A stretch of DNA of 64,000 bases from Gluconobacter albidus. GTDB lineage: Bacteria > Pseudomonadota > Alphaproteobacteria > Acetobacterales > Acetobacteraceae. Below, piece by piece: positions 1-8,999 of this stretch; the first letter of the stretch is position 1; every line of letters begins with the position of its first letter. Made by a program: the position numbers and the translations under genes. The DNA lies in assembly GCF_002723915.1 (NCBI RefSeq), contig NZ_BEWL01000001.1, forward strand, positions 310,001 to 374,000, written 5' to 3'. The notes below the pieces were generated by a model. That model saw only the letters and a program-made list of their open reading frames with translations, was not told the DNA's origin and did not search any database.

Positions 1-94
1 CGGCTTCAAGGGGGATTTTTCACAGAAACCCGGTCTTCTGCACCTGAAGCCGGGCGAAAGCTGGACTGCCTTCTGGTCCGTTAAGGCAATCTGA
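1..94 (+). CDS. C-terminal fragment of an unidentified protein (possibly aldose 1-epimerase family)
   Basis: An open frame enters from the left edge (first full codon at position 2) and ends at a TGA at 92-94, giving 30 residues that end in PGESWTAFWSVKAI. The pattern PGES followed by a W-S-V ending resembles the last strand of aldose 1-epimerase/galactose mutarotase-like beta-sandwich proteins, but a fragment this short cannot settle the family. It converges on gltX across a shared hairpin. Confidence 0.4.
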   Translation, partial: GFKGDFSQKPGLLHLKPGESWTAFWSVKAI

Positions 95-95
95 A

Positions 96-132
96 AAACA
101 GGCCCGTCGTGCTTTTCAACGAGCGCGACGGG
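96..132 (-). terminator. Rho-independent terminator of gltX
   Basis: An 11-bp stem (103-113 pairing with 122-132, one G-U pair) with a short loop lies just downstream of the gltX stop. On the minus strand the stem is followed by a run of five T (complement of the A-run at 94-98). There is no T-run on the plus side, so it serves mainly gltX. Confidence 0.65.
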
Positions 133-140
133 CAACAGGC

Positions 141-1475
141 TCAGGCCTGAATGGCGTCCCGCAGACGGGCCACCGTGCGCTCGCGTCCCATCAGACCGAG
201 CAGAACATGCAGTTCCGGGCCGGCATCTTCACCCGTCAGGGACAGACGCAGCGGCATGAAGAGGGTGCGCCCTTTGCGGCCCGAGGCTTCCTTGAGCGTA
301 TTGGTCCAGTCCTTCCAGGTGTCCTCGCCCCACGGCTCGGCCGGCAGAGTGTCGAGGGCCTGCTGAAGAAACTCACGATCTTCGGGCTGGGACGGCGGGA
401 CGATCGTGCCGTGTACCACGTCCCACCAGTGCGGAATTTCGGCGGAGAGGTCCACGTTTCCGCGCACGGCATTCCAGAACGTCTCGTCGGCTTCTGGCGG
501 AAGATGCGCCTTCGCAGCCTCGAACGGCAGGCTGTGCAGAGCACGGCGGTTCAGAGCGAGAAGCTGCGTCATGTCGAACCGCGCGGCCGATTTGGACACA
601 TGCGAGATGTCATAAGCCGCAATGGCCTCGTCCATCGTCATGATCTGCGGATCATCCGAGGACCCCACTCGGGCGAGATAAGAGACGATCGACATCGGCT
701 CCAGCCCGTCCTGACGCAGGGATTTCAGCGCGAGCGAGTCGAACCGCTTCGACAGCTTCCCGCCATCGGAATCCAGCAACAGCGGCAGATGCGCGAAGGT
801 GAAGCGGTTGGGCTTGGCACCCAAGGCTTCGGCAATGTCGATCTGCACGCCGGTATTGGTCACATGATCTTCGCCGCGGACAATATGGGTGATGCCCATG
901 TCCAGATCGTCGATCACGGAGGCCAGCGTGTAGAGGATCGTGCCGTCCCCACGCACCAGAACCGGATCGGAAATGGCCGTCAGCTTGACCGAGCACTCGT
1001 CCATGACGAGATCGTTCCACTTGCGGCTACCATCGCTGAGGCGGAAGCGCCAGTGCGGCGTCTTGCCGTTGGCTTCAGCGCGGGCACGCTGATCGGCCGT
1101 GAGCTTGAGCATGGCGCGGTCGTAGATCGGCGCCTTGCCGCAGCGGATGCGGGCTTCGCGCTTGGCGTTCAGCTCGTATTCCGTTTCAAAGCAGGGATAA
1201 AGACGGCCTGTTGCCTTCAGCTTTTCAATAACTTCGGCATAACGGTCCAGCCGCTCGGACTGGCGGACATATTCGTCCCATTTCAGCCCCAGCCAGGACA
1301 GGTCCTTGCCGATTGCCTCTTCATATTCGGGCTTGCCCCGGCTGGTATCGGTATCGTCGATCCGCAGCAGGAATTTTGCGCCGTTATGGCGTGCGAAAAG
1401 AAAGTTGGCGACGGCAAGGCGCGCATTGCCAACATGCAGGTAACCGGTCGGGGACGGAGCGAAGCGCAGTTTCAT
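141..1475 (-). CDS. gltX: Glutamyl-tRNA synthetase
   Basis: Charges tRNA with glutamate in the cytoplasm. The 444-residue protein carries the class I signature PSPTGYLHVGN at residues 7-17 (HIGH-type ATP site) and a KLSKR version of the KMSKS loop near residue 240, followed by the alpha-helical anticodon-binding region. The GEDHVTNT motif typical of the family is also present. A weak AAGG precedes the ATG at 1475. Many alphaproteobacteria encode two GluRS paralogues, one of which charges tRNA-Gln for the amidotransferase route; this copy cannot be assigned to either tRNA from sequence reading alone. Confidence 0.96.
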   Translation of the reverse strand: MKLRFAPSPTGYLHVGNARLAVANFLFARHNGAKFLLRIDDTDTSRGKPEYEEAIGKDLSWLGLKWDEYVRQSERLDRYAEVIEKLKATGRLYPCFETEYELNAKREARIRCGKAPIYDRAMLKLTADQRARAEANGKTPHWRFRLSDGSRKWNDLVMDECSVKLTAISDPVLVRGDGTILYTLASVIDDLDMGITHIVRGEDHVTNTGVQIDIAEALGAKPNRFTFAHLPLLLDSDGGKLSKRFDSLALKSLRQDGLEPMSIVSYLARVGSSDDPQIMTMDEAIAAYDISHVSKSAARFDMTQLLALNRRALHSLPFEAAKAHLPPEADETFWNAVRGNVDLSAEIPHWWDVVHGTIVPPSQPEDREFLQQALDTLPAEPWGEDTWKDWTNTLKEASGRKGRTLFMPLRLSLTGEDAGPELHVLLGLMGRERTVARLRDAIQA

Positions 1476-1533
1476 GACGCCTTAATGCCGCATGATGCGC
1501 CGCGTTGCCAGAGCGGGTTTTCAGGAAGGCTGC

Positions 1534-1564
1534 GCAAAGGATGGGGAGCCTCCCCATCCTTTGC
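1534..1564 (-). terminator. Strong hairpin downstream of the DAHP synthase operon
   Basis: A perfect 14-bp stem (1534-1547 with 1551-1564) with a three-base loop sits 10 bases after the stop of the 154-residue gene, at the end of the minus-strand operon. No clear T-run follows, so it is either a terminator with a poor tail or an RNA 3'-end stabiliser. Confidence 0.55.
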
Positions 1565-1573
1565 AGCGGATAT

Positions 1574-2038
1574 TCAGTGACGGATCACTTCGTGACGGTT
1601 TTCGTCATCTTCGTCATCATCCTCATCCGGCGGACCATTGATTTCCTCGTCGTCAACCAGGCGACGCGGATCAATGGCGCGCCAGTCACGCTCCATCGGC
1701 GTGGCGCGGCTGGCCGCGAAGTCTTCGAGCTCGGTGGAGGACTTCCAGCCATCTTCGCCGGCATCCACGACTTCGGCGTTTTCACCGAACGCCAGCCAGT
1801 TCTCGATGACTTCCTTGCTGCTCGCACCCGGCGTCCGGCAGCGCTCGATGCTGTCGCGAACATAGGCGCGGGCATAGGCGTTGGCGTGCATCAGGTCGAT
1901 GAAGTCCTTGACCACCTCGACCGTATCATCCTCGCCTTCCGTCGCGCCTGACAGGTCGATGATGCGCACGTTCCACGTCCCCGCCTCAGTGCCGTTTTCG
2001 GGGGCGCCTTCGACAGGGTCAATCGTATCGTCGGTCAT
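1574..2038 (-). CDS. Small acidic protein of unknown function
   Basis: A 154-residue soluble protein that I do not recognise. It has no signal peptide or membrane segment. The C-terminus is very acidic (a run of D and E around residues 138-145), and the middle contains a region with residues such as DFIDLMHANAYARAYVRDSIE that looks helical. Its ATG overlaps the stop of the phosphoribosyltransferase gene in an ATGA arrangement (2035-2038), so it is translationally coupled as the last gene of the operon with the DAHP synthase. The coupling suggests a partner role, but nothing in the sequence defines it. Confidence 0.75.
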   Translation of the reverse strand: MTDDTIDPVEGAPENGTEAGTWNVRIIDLSGATEGEDDTVEVVKDFIDLMHANAYARAYVRDSIERCRTPGASSKEVIENWLAFGENAEVVDAGEDGWKSSTELEDFAASRATPMERDWRAIDPRRLVDDEEINGPPDEDDDEDDENRHEVIRH

Positions 2039-3249
2039 GAAATGTCCTTGGATGTCTCGTGGCTGTCACGGACCTTCTGGAGCAGGAACTCGCGTCCGAG
2101 CTTGACGCGGGGCTGCCCGTCATAGGCCACGATATCAGCCGTTGCATAGGTTTCGGACCAGCGGTCGGGAATGAAGGACCCGCTGCCGATCACGTCGATC
2201 GGGGCATGAGCGTCCCGCATCGTCGAACATTTGGCGACGTTGAAGCCGGAAGACGCAACGATTCTGACATGATGGAAGCCTGCATGATCCAGAGCCTCCC
2301 TCATGCGCCAGATCGCCGCCGCCGACACGCCCGTCCCCACCAGATCGCGCAGTTCCTGATCGGAACGGTAGCGGCGGATGGTGCCCGGCGTGTGACGCTC
2401 AAGCACTCCATATGAGGTCTGGGGGTCCAGTCCTTCAAGGAAGCGACCGCCATGTGTGTCGAGACGGACACTCAGATGGCCCTTCGCAGCACGCTCCGGG
2501 AAGCGGCGGCAGACGGCGAGCGCATCCGTGATTTCCTGTCCGAAGTAATCCACCAGAACCGTCAGCGGATCGTTCGGATACACCTCGTCATACATCTCCG
2601 CCGCACGCAGCGTGGAGCCTGCATAGCCGATCAGGGCATGGGGCATCGTGCCCAGCCCTGCCTCGAGACCGAAAAAACCGGCCGTGGCGTCATTGGCGTT
2701 GCCGATGAAGCCGCGTGCGCCTTCCTTTCGGGCCGCGCGGGAGCCGACACCCGCTGCATAGGCCATCTGTTCCTGCATCTCAAAGCCCGCGCAGTGACGG
2801 GCGTCCATGGCAAGGAACGGGATGGAGGGGAGTGCCATGGCCATCTGATAGGCATTATGTGCGGCCACGCAGGTCGAGCCGATCCGCTGGAGCACCAGCG
2901 TTTCCAACGGCGCCAGACGGCTGAAACTGCCGCTCAGGTAGAGCAGCGGTTCACCCGCGCCGACCCACTCGCCTTCGGCGTACATTTCCCGGCATTCAAG
3001 GTCGAAGCCCTGCGCTTCCGCCACGTTCTTCAGCCACTGCGTGACCAGACCGCAGGCCGCAATCACCGGACGGCGGATGAACACCGCATAGGTGACGCGG
3101 GAATCCCCGAAATGCTCCACGATGTGCCGCGTTCGCCCGAAATAGGCGTCCGTCCGCGCTTCGATGGTTTTCTCGTCCAGCGGGCCGAGAGTGCCAAGCG
3201 CGCGCCGGAGCGCGGCCTGTGGAGTCTTCTGGGGATCGGAAGCGGTCAT
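2035..3249 (-). CDS. pncB: Nicotinate phosphoribosyltransferase
   Basis: Predicted to convert nicotinate and PRPP to nicotinate mononucleotide in the Preiss-Handler NAD salvage route. The 404-residue protein has the family layout: N-terminal helical part, then a barrel with AMDARHCAGFEMQEQMAYAAG near residues 150-170 and the conserved SSGFNVAKCSTMRDAHAPIDVIGSGSF stretch near residue 340-365 that lines the phosphate/PRPP site. Length matches bacterial enzymes of about 400 residues. Its start codon overlaps the DAHP synthase stop by one base (TAATG) and its stop overlaps the next start, so the three genes are coupled. Confidence 0.88.
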   Translation of the reverse strand: MTASDPQKTPQAALRRALGTLGPLDEKTIEARTDAYFGRTRHIVEHFGDSRVTYAVFIRRPVIAACGLVTQWLKNVAEAQGFDLECREMYAEGEWVGAGEPLLYLSGSFSRLAPLETLVLQRIGSTCVAAHNAYQMAMALPSIPFLAMDARHCAGFEMQEQMAYAAGVGSRAARKEGARGFIGNANDATAGFFGLEAGLGTMPHALIGYAGSTLRAAEMYDEVYPNDPLTVLVDYFGQEITDALAVCRRFPERAAKGHLSVRLDTHGGRFLEGLDPQTSYGVLERHTPGTIRRYRSDQELRDLVGTGVSAAAIWRMREALDHAGFHHVRIVASSGFNVAKCSTMRDAHAPIDVIGSGSFIPDRWSETYATADIVAYDGQPRVKLGREFLLQKVRDSHETSKDIS

Positions 3250-4637
3250 TATTTCTTTCCTGCTCGTCCCGTCAATTCCTGAGCAAGAAGGAAGGCCATT
3301 TCAAGGGACTGCTCCGCATTAAGGCGCGGATCACAGAATGTTTCATAGCGACCAGCCAGATCGTCTTCGGTAAGGCACTGTGCGCCGCCGATGCATTCCG
3401 TGACATCCTGACCCGTCATTTCAAGATGGATGCCACCCGGACGACGGCCTGCAGCCTCGAAGACGTCGAAGAAGCCGAGCACTTCGCCAAGGATGTTGTC
3501 GAAAGAGCGCGTCTTGATCTTGCTGGACGTGGTCGTGGTGTTACCATGCATCGGATCGCACAGCCAGGTCACGGTGCGGCCCGTGCGGTTCACGGCATCG
3601 AGCAGCGGCGGCAGATGCTCGCGCACCTTGTCTTTGCCCATGCGCGAGATCAGCGTGATGCGACCGGCCTCGTCATTCGGGTTCAGGATTTCGAGCAGCT
3701 TCTCGAGATCCGCAACCGTCGTGGTCGGGCCCACCTTGATACCAATCGGGTTCTGCACACCGCGCAGGAACTCGACATGCGCACCGTCCGGCTGGCGCGT
3801 GCGGTCACCGATCCACAGGAAATGTGCCGAGCAGTCATAGTAATCGCCGCTCGTGCTGTCCACGCGGGTCAGGGCCTGTTCATACGGCAGCAACAGGGCT
3901 TCGTGAGACGTGTAGAACTCCGTCTCGTCGATCTGCGAAGCCGAGCCGTCGAACCCGCAGGCACGCAGGAAGGACAGCGTCTCGTCAATGCGATGGGCCA
4001 GATCCTGATAGCGCGCGGCGAGCGGCGAGCGCTCCACGAAGCCCAGATTCCAGCTATGGACCTGATGCAGGTTCGCGTAACCACCATGCGCGAAAGCACG
4101 GAGCAGGTTCATCACGCCGGCGGACTGGAAATATCCGGTTTCCATACGGCGCGGATCGGGAATACGGGCTTCGGGCGTGAATTCCGGACCGTTGATGATG
4201 TCACCGCGATAGCACGGCAGCGTCACGCCATTGATCGTCTCGGTATTGGACGAGCGGGGCTTGGCGTACTGTCCGGCCATGCGCCCGATCTTCACGACCG
4301 GAACCTTGGCGGCGAATGTCAGCACGACCGCCATCTGGAGCAGGACGCGGAATGTGTCGCGCACGATGTCGGCAGTGAACTCGTCGAAGCTCTCAGCACA
4401 GGCGCCGCCCTGCAGGACGAAGGCCTCCCCGCGCGACGCCGCGGCCAGACGCGTCTTGAGACGGCGGGCTTCCCCCGCAAAGACCAGCGGTGGATATCGA
4501 TGCAGACGAGCTTCGACAGCAGCAAGCGCCGCTTCATCCGCATAGGATGGAGCCTGGACGATGGGGCGGGAACGCCAGCTTGCAGGAGACCAGGACATCG
4601 TGTTGGTGGACGTCGGGGTCTGGCTCGAGGGGTGCAT
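3249..4637 (-). CDS. Class II (plant-type) 3-deoxy-7-phosphoheptulonate synthase
   Basis: First enzyme of the shikimate pathway: condenses phosphoenolpyruvate and erythrose 4-phosphate to DAHP. The 462-residue product shows class II hallmarks: [10 protein letters not shown] near residues 75-85, [15 protein letters not shown], the metal/PEP-site stretch [16 protein letters not shown], and [10 protein letters not shown], followed by ECIGG. I chose the ATG at 4637 rather than an in-frame GTG/ATG further upstream because GGAGGG lies 7-8 bases before it and homologues begin close to this point. No N-terminal regulatory domain of the AroQ kind is present. Coupled to the nicotinate phosphoribosyltransferase gene. 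Confidence 0.94.
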   Translation of the reverse strand: MHPSSQTPTSTNTMSWSPASWRSRPIVQAPSYADEAALAAVEARLHRYPPLVFAGEARRLKTRLAAASRGEAFVLQGGACAESFDEFTADIVRDTFRVLLQMAVVLTFAAKVPVVKIGRMAGQYAKPRSSNTETINGVTLPCYRGDIINGPEFTPEARIPDPRRMETGYFQSAGVMNLLRAFAHGGYANLHQVHSWNLGFVERSPLAARYQDLAHRIDETLSFLRACGFDGSASQIDETEFYTSHEALLLPYEQALTRVDSTSGDYYDCSAHFLWIGDRTRQPDGAHVEFLRGVQNPIGIKVGPTTTVADLEKLLEILNPNDEAGRITLISRMGKDKVREHLPPLLDAVNRTGRTVTWLCDPMHGNTTTTSSKIKTRSFDNILGEVLGFFDVFEAAGRRPGGIHLEMTGQDVTECIGGAQCLTEDDLAGRYETFCDPRLNAEQSLEMAFLLAQELTGRAGKK

Positions 4638-4684
4638 CAAATGCCCTCCGGAAGGATGTGAATGCAGGAGTTGCGGGGGGCTGG

Positions 4685-5338
4685 TTATGGCCGAAAAAGC
4701 GCGGCGTTGATAGCGCGAAACGTCAGATTGTATCGCATGGCACCTGTCTGCGGATGGAATGTTTCGCGAATGCGGGAGACCCCGTGCCATGCAAAGCGCG
4801 ATGCCCCACCCCAGACCACGACATCCCCATCCAGAAGTTCGATGATACGCTTCGGATCGCTCCGGCTCGTGCCGCCAAACGAAAAGCGTGCCGGGATCCC
4901 AAGGGAAACCGACACAACCGGCGCTTCCGGCCGCCCCTCATCGCGATCCTGATGGAGCCCCATACCCGCTCCCGGCATATAGCGGTTAATGAGACAGGAC
5001 TCCGGTTCGAAGCCATCATACCCCGCTTCCGATGCGGCCCGGATTGCAAGATGACGAAGTGCGTCCGGCATTGGTGGCCAGGGCTCGCCGGTTTCGGGAT
5101 CGGTCCGGGTATAGTGGTATCCGGAGGGATCGGCCGTCCAGCCGCAGGCTCCGCAGGAGGTCATGGCGGCGGACATCGCCCCCATGCGCGTGTGGAAATG
5201 CCGGAAGGGCGCGATGGCGCTCACATCCGCAATGGCCTGATGGAGCGCGGGGGCATCGGGCAAGGCAAAACCGGGCAGCCATACCGCACCTTCCGCCAGA
5301 ACGGTCCGGGGACGCAGAGAGGCGAAAAGATCCTCCAT
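4685..5338 (-). CDS. alkB: AlkB-type 2-oxoglutarate/Fe(II) dioxygenase
   Basis: Repairs 1-methyladenine and 3-methylcytosine in DNA by oxidative demethylation. The 217-residue protein contains the iron triad: HQD of [10 protein letters not shown] near residue 129-132 and the distal His in [10 protein letters not shown] near residue 185, plus the 2-oxoglutarate-binding RYNLTFR at the C-terminus (R-x-N-x-T-x-R). Length matches E. coli AlkB (216). It lies 47 bases upstream of the DAHP synthase on the same strand, so co-transcription is possible though there is no functional link. No Ada gene or Ada box is evident nearby. Confidence 0.95.
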   Translation of the reverse strand: MEDLFASLRPRTVLAEGAVWLPGFALPDAPALHQAIADVSAIAPFRHFHTRMGAMSAAMTSCGACGWTADPSGYHYTRTDPETGEPWPPMPDALRHLAIRAASEAGYDGFEPESCLINRYMPGAGMGLHQDRDEGRPEAPVVSVSLGIPARFSFGGTSRSDPKRIIELLDGDVVVWGGASRFAWHGVSRIRETFHPQTGAMRYNLTFRAINAALFRP

Positions 5339-5442
5339 CCGGTTATTCCTCAGACGCTTTCAAACGGCGATAAAACATCTCGAATATCGGCATGACTTTC
5401 ATATGGGAGCCTTCTGCGGCCTCTGTCAGGGGAAAAGAACTC

Positions 5443-5471
5443 TTGAACCCGGCTCAAAGCAGGCCGATTAT
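5443..5471 (+). promoter_or_regulatory. Candidate sigma-70 promoter for the exported protein gene
   Basis: TTGAAC at 5443-5448 and GATTAT at 5466-5471 are separated by exactly 17 bases, about 100 bases before the start at 5569. The -10 box is only a 4 of 6 match, so this is a plausible but untested assignment. Confidence 0.35.
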
Positions 5472-5568
5472 AGTGTCATATGCCGTCTTGCCGGGAAGGT
5501 CGGAACATGACGTTCTCTCTCGTCCGGAAGGCAGTCTTGTTGTTATGATCGGCCAAGGACTGGATCAC

Positions 5569-5982
5569 ATGTTGTCCTCTTCCCGTTTCTTCTGCCATGC
5601 CCTGCTGGCAACTGCCCTGGTGGCCGGGGCGGCACAAGCCCAGACCGCGACATTCGGTCAGCCTTATGCCTCCGGCACGACCCTTCCCGTGCAGCCGGAT
5701 CAGGGCCAGACGGATGCCAAGCAGCAGGCCACAACCGGCGGCGAGCATTTCCGTGCGCGCGGCCATCGCAAGCCGCCTCCGGGCTATTCCGATACGCCGT
5801 CCAACGATTTCGAGCATGGTCCGGATCCGGATCACGAGGCCGGGGTGGAACGTGATTCCGTAACGGGCGCAAACCTGTCCAAGTTCGGATCGTCCTATCA
5901 GGGCAGCAACAACACGCAGTCTGGCCAGCTCGGCGACGCCACCGGCAACGGCTACGTCGCACCGCGCGGAAACGGCTGGTAA
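5569..5982 (+). CDS. Small exported protein of unknown function
   Basis: A 137-residue protein with a clear Sec signal peptide (residues 1 to about 25: hydrophobic core ALLATALVAGAAQAQ with an AQA cleavage motif). The mature part is polar, Gly/Pro/Asp/Asn-rich and probably disordered. I do not recognise a family. I chose the ATG at 5569 because AAGGA lies 9 bases upstream and the signal peptide starts there; the open frame extends further upstream to 5392, but without signal-like sequence. Monocistronic by context. Confidence 0.75.
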   Translation: MLSSSRFFCHALLATALVAGAAQAQTATFGQPYASGTTLPVQPDQGQTDAKQQATTGGEHFRARGHRKPPPGYSDTPSNDFEHGPDPDHEAGVERDSVTGANLSKFGSSYQGSNNTQSGQLGDATGNGYVAPRGNGW

Positions 5983-6048
5983 GACACGCAACCAAAACCC
6001 CGGCAGCAAGTTCTGATCCCCGTATGAACTCCTTCGAGGATCAGAACC

Positions 6049-6873
6049 ATGCCGTATATCACCGCCACTGATGGAACCAGCCTTCACGTCAAGGATATGG
6101 GCGCAGGCAAGCCCGTTGTCCTGATCCATGGATGGCCCTTAACCGGGGACATGTGGGAAAAGCAGACGCTGGCACTGGTGGAAGCGGGTTATCGGGTCAT
6201 CACCTATGACCGTCGCGGCTTTGGCCAGTCCGGCCATCCGATCGACTGCTACGACTACGATACCTTCGCCGACGATCTGGCTGTCATTCTCGAACAGCTC
6301 GATTTGTGGGATGCGACGCTTGTCGGCTTCTCCATGGGGGGCGGTGAAGTCGCCCGCTATCTGAGCCGCCACGGCCGCTCGCGCATTTCCAAGACCGTTC
6401 TGCTGTCGTCCGTCGTGCCGTTCCTGCTCAAGACGTCCGACAATCCCAAGGGCGTGGACATCTCCGTGTTCGACGGCATCAAACAGAAAATCCGTCAGGA
6501 CCGTTTCGGCTTCCTGAAAGACTTCATTCCCGAATTCTACGGCGTCAGCATGCTCCATCACCCTGTCAGTCAGGGCGTGCTGGACTGGTCCTTCCTGCTG
6601 GCCAGCATGGCCAGTCCGATGGCCACGCTGGACTGTGTGGATGCGTGGGGCACGACCGATTTCCGTTCGGACCTGCAGGCCTTCACCGTCCCGACACTGG
6701 TGATCCACGGCACGGCCGATTCTGCCGTTCCGGCTGGCATCTCCGGCGAGAAAGCCGCGGCCGCCATTCCGGGCTCGACCTGGATTTCCTATGAAGGCGC
6801 CCCGCACGGACTTTTCATGACCCATGCCGAGCGCGTGAACGAAGATCTGCTCCGCTTCCTCGCCACGCCCTGA
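6049..6873 (+). CDS. Alpha/beta hydrolase, non-haem chloroperoxidase/esterase type
   Basis: A 274-residue alpha/beta hydrolase of the family often annotated as non-haem haloperoxidase, mostly esterases in practice. The nucleophile serine lies in GFSMGGGEVARY near residue 95-106, the oxyanion region in HGWPLTGDMW, the acid in HGTADSAVP near residue 224 and the histidine in APHGLF near residue 254. No signal peptide is present, so it is cytoplasmic. GAGGAT precedes the ATG by about 8 bases. It converges on the FUSC gene with only 6 bases between stops. Confidence 0.9.
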   Translation: MPYITATDGTSLHVKDMGAGKPVVLIHGWPLTGDMWEKQTLALVEAGYRVITYDRRGFGQSGHPIDCYDYDTFADDLAVILEQLDLWDATLVGFSMGGGEVARYLSRHGRSRISKTVLLSSVVPFLLKTSDNPKGVDISVFDGIKQKIRQDRFGFLKDFIPEFYGVSMLHHPVSQGVLDWSFLLASMASPMATLDCVDAWGTTDFRSDLQAFTVPTLVIHGTADSAVPAGISGEKAAAAIPGSTWISYEGAPHGLFMTHAERVNEDLLRFLATP

Positions 6874-6879
6874 GACGCG

Positions 6880-8919
6880 TCAGAACGCCCCTTTGAGAAA
6901 CGCCCTGCTGACCGGCATTTCAGTGCGCACGATCAGCAGGGAACCAATGGCCAGAACCAGATCGTGGCGGATCGACGGATCCTGCGACTGGCGTTCCAGT
7001 GCATAAAGTTCATCCAGCGTCGGGTCGATGGTCGCTGTTGTATGCGTCAGAGGCAGCTTGCGGCGGGACAGGTTGCGGACCAGCCCGTCCACCGCCGCCA
7101 CTGCCGTGTCCGGCAGGCTTCCATGCTGTGCCAGCTTGCGCAGCATCAGTACGTTTCGCCCGACCGTCAGCACCGAGAGCGTTCCGCGCAGCATGGCCTC
7201 CGCCCGGTCACTGGACAGGGAGCCCGCAAAGCGCACGGCGCGCTCCATGCTCTGCGTGCCTTCGTTGATCCAGACATATTCGTCCATCACGACACCCGGC
7301 AAAGCCAGCCGTCGCAGGCTACGCTTGAGCTGATAGCGCAGAACCTCGCCCGCACGGGCGGGCGTAAACGGCAGGATAGCACGGAAGATCACCACACCCG
7401 CCCCGAGGCCCAGCAGCAGGGCAATGGTGGTGTTGAACCAGCCAAGCTCGTTGATGCGTCCCTGATTGTCCATCCCCAGCAGGAACGGAAAGAATGTCCC
7501 ATAGGACGCCGCCATGACCGCCGTGGACGGATTGCGGGCGGCCAGCCCGCCGATCATCATGAAGAACCCGACCACGAGGCAGAAGAACGGATAATTCGCC
7601 GTAACCGGCATAACGATAAAGACCGGGATGATGCTTCCCAGAGCCGCGAAAACCGCACCGTAGAAAAATGCGGAACTCAGCAGAACGGTGTTTTCAAAGG
7701 TTGCGAAACGCGCGCAGACCACGGCGATGAAGGTCAGGAACACACTGCCCTGCGGCCAGGCCGTGACTTCCCAGACATAGGCCCCGAACAGCAGCGCGAC
7801 CGTTGTGCGGATACCGTTTCGCATGGATGCGCGCCAGTCCGGATTGCGGGTCAGGCGATGCCGCTCCGAGACCGGGGCTCCATCCACGCTGGCCCGATAG
7901 GACCGCAGGGTCTCGCACAGGTCGGACAGCATGACTTCCACGCCTGTGAGAATGATTCCTTCGTTCAGGGAGTCCTCGTCGTCGCGGGGCAGAACCGTCT
8001 GCATGCGCCCCCGGCACTCCGCCAGAAGGGCTTCGGCCTGCATCAGGGCGCCGATGCCGCGACGATCCGTCACCAGACGCTCTGGCAAGCCGTCCAGAGC
8101 ATTGGCCATGCTTTCCATGAAGGGGCGCAGGGCTTCGGGCTGATGCGTCACGGACGTCATGCGGGTGCGCAGACCCAGTCCACGCGACAGGACGCGCGCA
8201 ACCAGCCCGAGCGTGACATAGGCGTGCTCGACCTCGTTGCCTTCGCTGCGGATCTCGATGCGGCTGAACTCGATCTGATCGCTGGAGGCCTGCAGAGAGC
8301 CCAGCAGTGCGGACAGATCATCCGTCGCGCCCGTTTTCTGGCGCAGCACGGCCGTCAGCGCCGGGACGGCGCGGGTGAGAATGGCCTGAAGACGGTTACG
8401 CAGCTCTTCACGCGCACGACCAGCAACGTTGGGCAGCGCGATCATGCCCATCGCCGTCTCGCAGATTACGCCGAGGAAAATATAGGTTCCCCGCGCCATC
8501 GCGATGTTGAAGACGTGATCCGGCTCTTTCACCGCGCCCAGCGCGATAATGGTGCAGGTATAGCCCGCAAGCACGAGCGCATAACCGCGGAAGTTGTGTG
8601 TCAGCGTGGCAAGGCCCGCGCACAGCCCGACCCAGATGGCGAGAGCCGGCAGGAACAGCCATGGAGACTGCGGGAACGCTGCCATGAGCACGATGGCCAT
8701 CACCATCCCGATGACGGTGCCGACCAGACGCCAGCGTCCTTTGGAAATACTCTCGCCGCGTGAATTCTGGGCGACGATCCAGACGGTCATGGCGGCCCAT
8801 TGCGGCTCACCAAGTTCCATCCACAGCGCAATCGCCAGAGCCAGAAGCGAGGCGACCGTGGTGCGGAGGGCGAACATGACGGACGTGATGGACGGGGCAA
8901 ACAGCCAGCCAAACTTCAT
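6880..8919 (-). CDS. FUSC-family (AaeB/fusaric-acid-resistance type) inner-membrane protein
   Basis: A 679-residue polytopic protein with two clusters of hydrophobic helices: roughly residues 15-160 (starting with LRTTVASLLALAIALWMELG) and 370-530, separated by a cytosolic stretch. This duplicated arrangement matches FUSC/AaeB-like aromatic-acid exporters. Family motif EPQWAAMTVWIV lies near residues 38-49. Members usually work with a periplasmic adaptor (AaeA-type) and an outer-membrane factor; neither is adjacent here. It begins 80 bases after the glutathione reductase stop on the same strand, so they may share a transcript. AAGGG lies about 10 bases upstream of the ATG. Confidence 0.88.
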   Translation of the reverse strand: MKFGWLFAPSITSVMFALRTTVASLLALAIALWMELGEPQWAAMTVWIVAQNSRGESISKGRWRLVGTVIGMVMAIVLMAAFPQSPWLFLPALAIWVGLCAGLATLTHNFRGYALVLAGYTCTIIALGAVKEPDHVFNIAMARGTYIFLGVICETAMGMIALPNVAGRAREELRNRLQAILTRAVPALTAVLRQKTGATDDLSALLGSLQASSDQIEFSRIEIRSEGNEVEHAYVTLGLVARVLSRGLGLRTRMTSVTHQPEALRPFMESMANALDGLPERLVTDRRGIGALMQAEALLAECRGRMQTVLPRDDEDSLNEGIILTGVEVMLSDLCETLRSYRASVDGAPVSERHRLTRNPDWRASMRNGIRTTVALLFGAYVWEVTAWPQGSVFLTFIAVVCARFATFENTVLLSSAFFYGAVFAALGSIIPVFIVMPVTANYPFFCLVVGFFMMIGGLAARNPSTAVMAASYGTFFPFLLGMDNQGRINELGWFNTTIALLLGLGAGVVIFRAILPFTPARAGEVLRYQLKRSLRRLALPGVVMDEYVWINEGTQSMERAVRFAGSLSSDRAEAMLRGTLSVLTVGRNVLMLRKLAQHGSLPDTAVAAVDGLVRNLSRRKLPLTHTTATIDPTLDELYALERQSQDPSIRHDLVLAIGSLLIVRTEMPVSRAFLKGAF

Positions 8920-8999
8920 GCCCGGTCTTGCCCTTCAGAAATTCTGTGACGGCCCGACTGCCGGGCCTCCGTGAGACCAGTACGCGCCGTCATGATGTG

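Noticed and set aside
207-1580. Long plus-strand frame antisense to gltX
   Set aside because: Composition (runs of R, G, H and Q) is typical of the complement of a GC-rich gene; the gltX protein on the other strand has full family motifs.
6964-8763. 599-codon plus-strand frame antisense to the FUSC gene
   Set aside because: No motifs and shadow-like composition; the minus-strand product is a clear polytopic FUSC protein.
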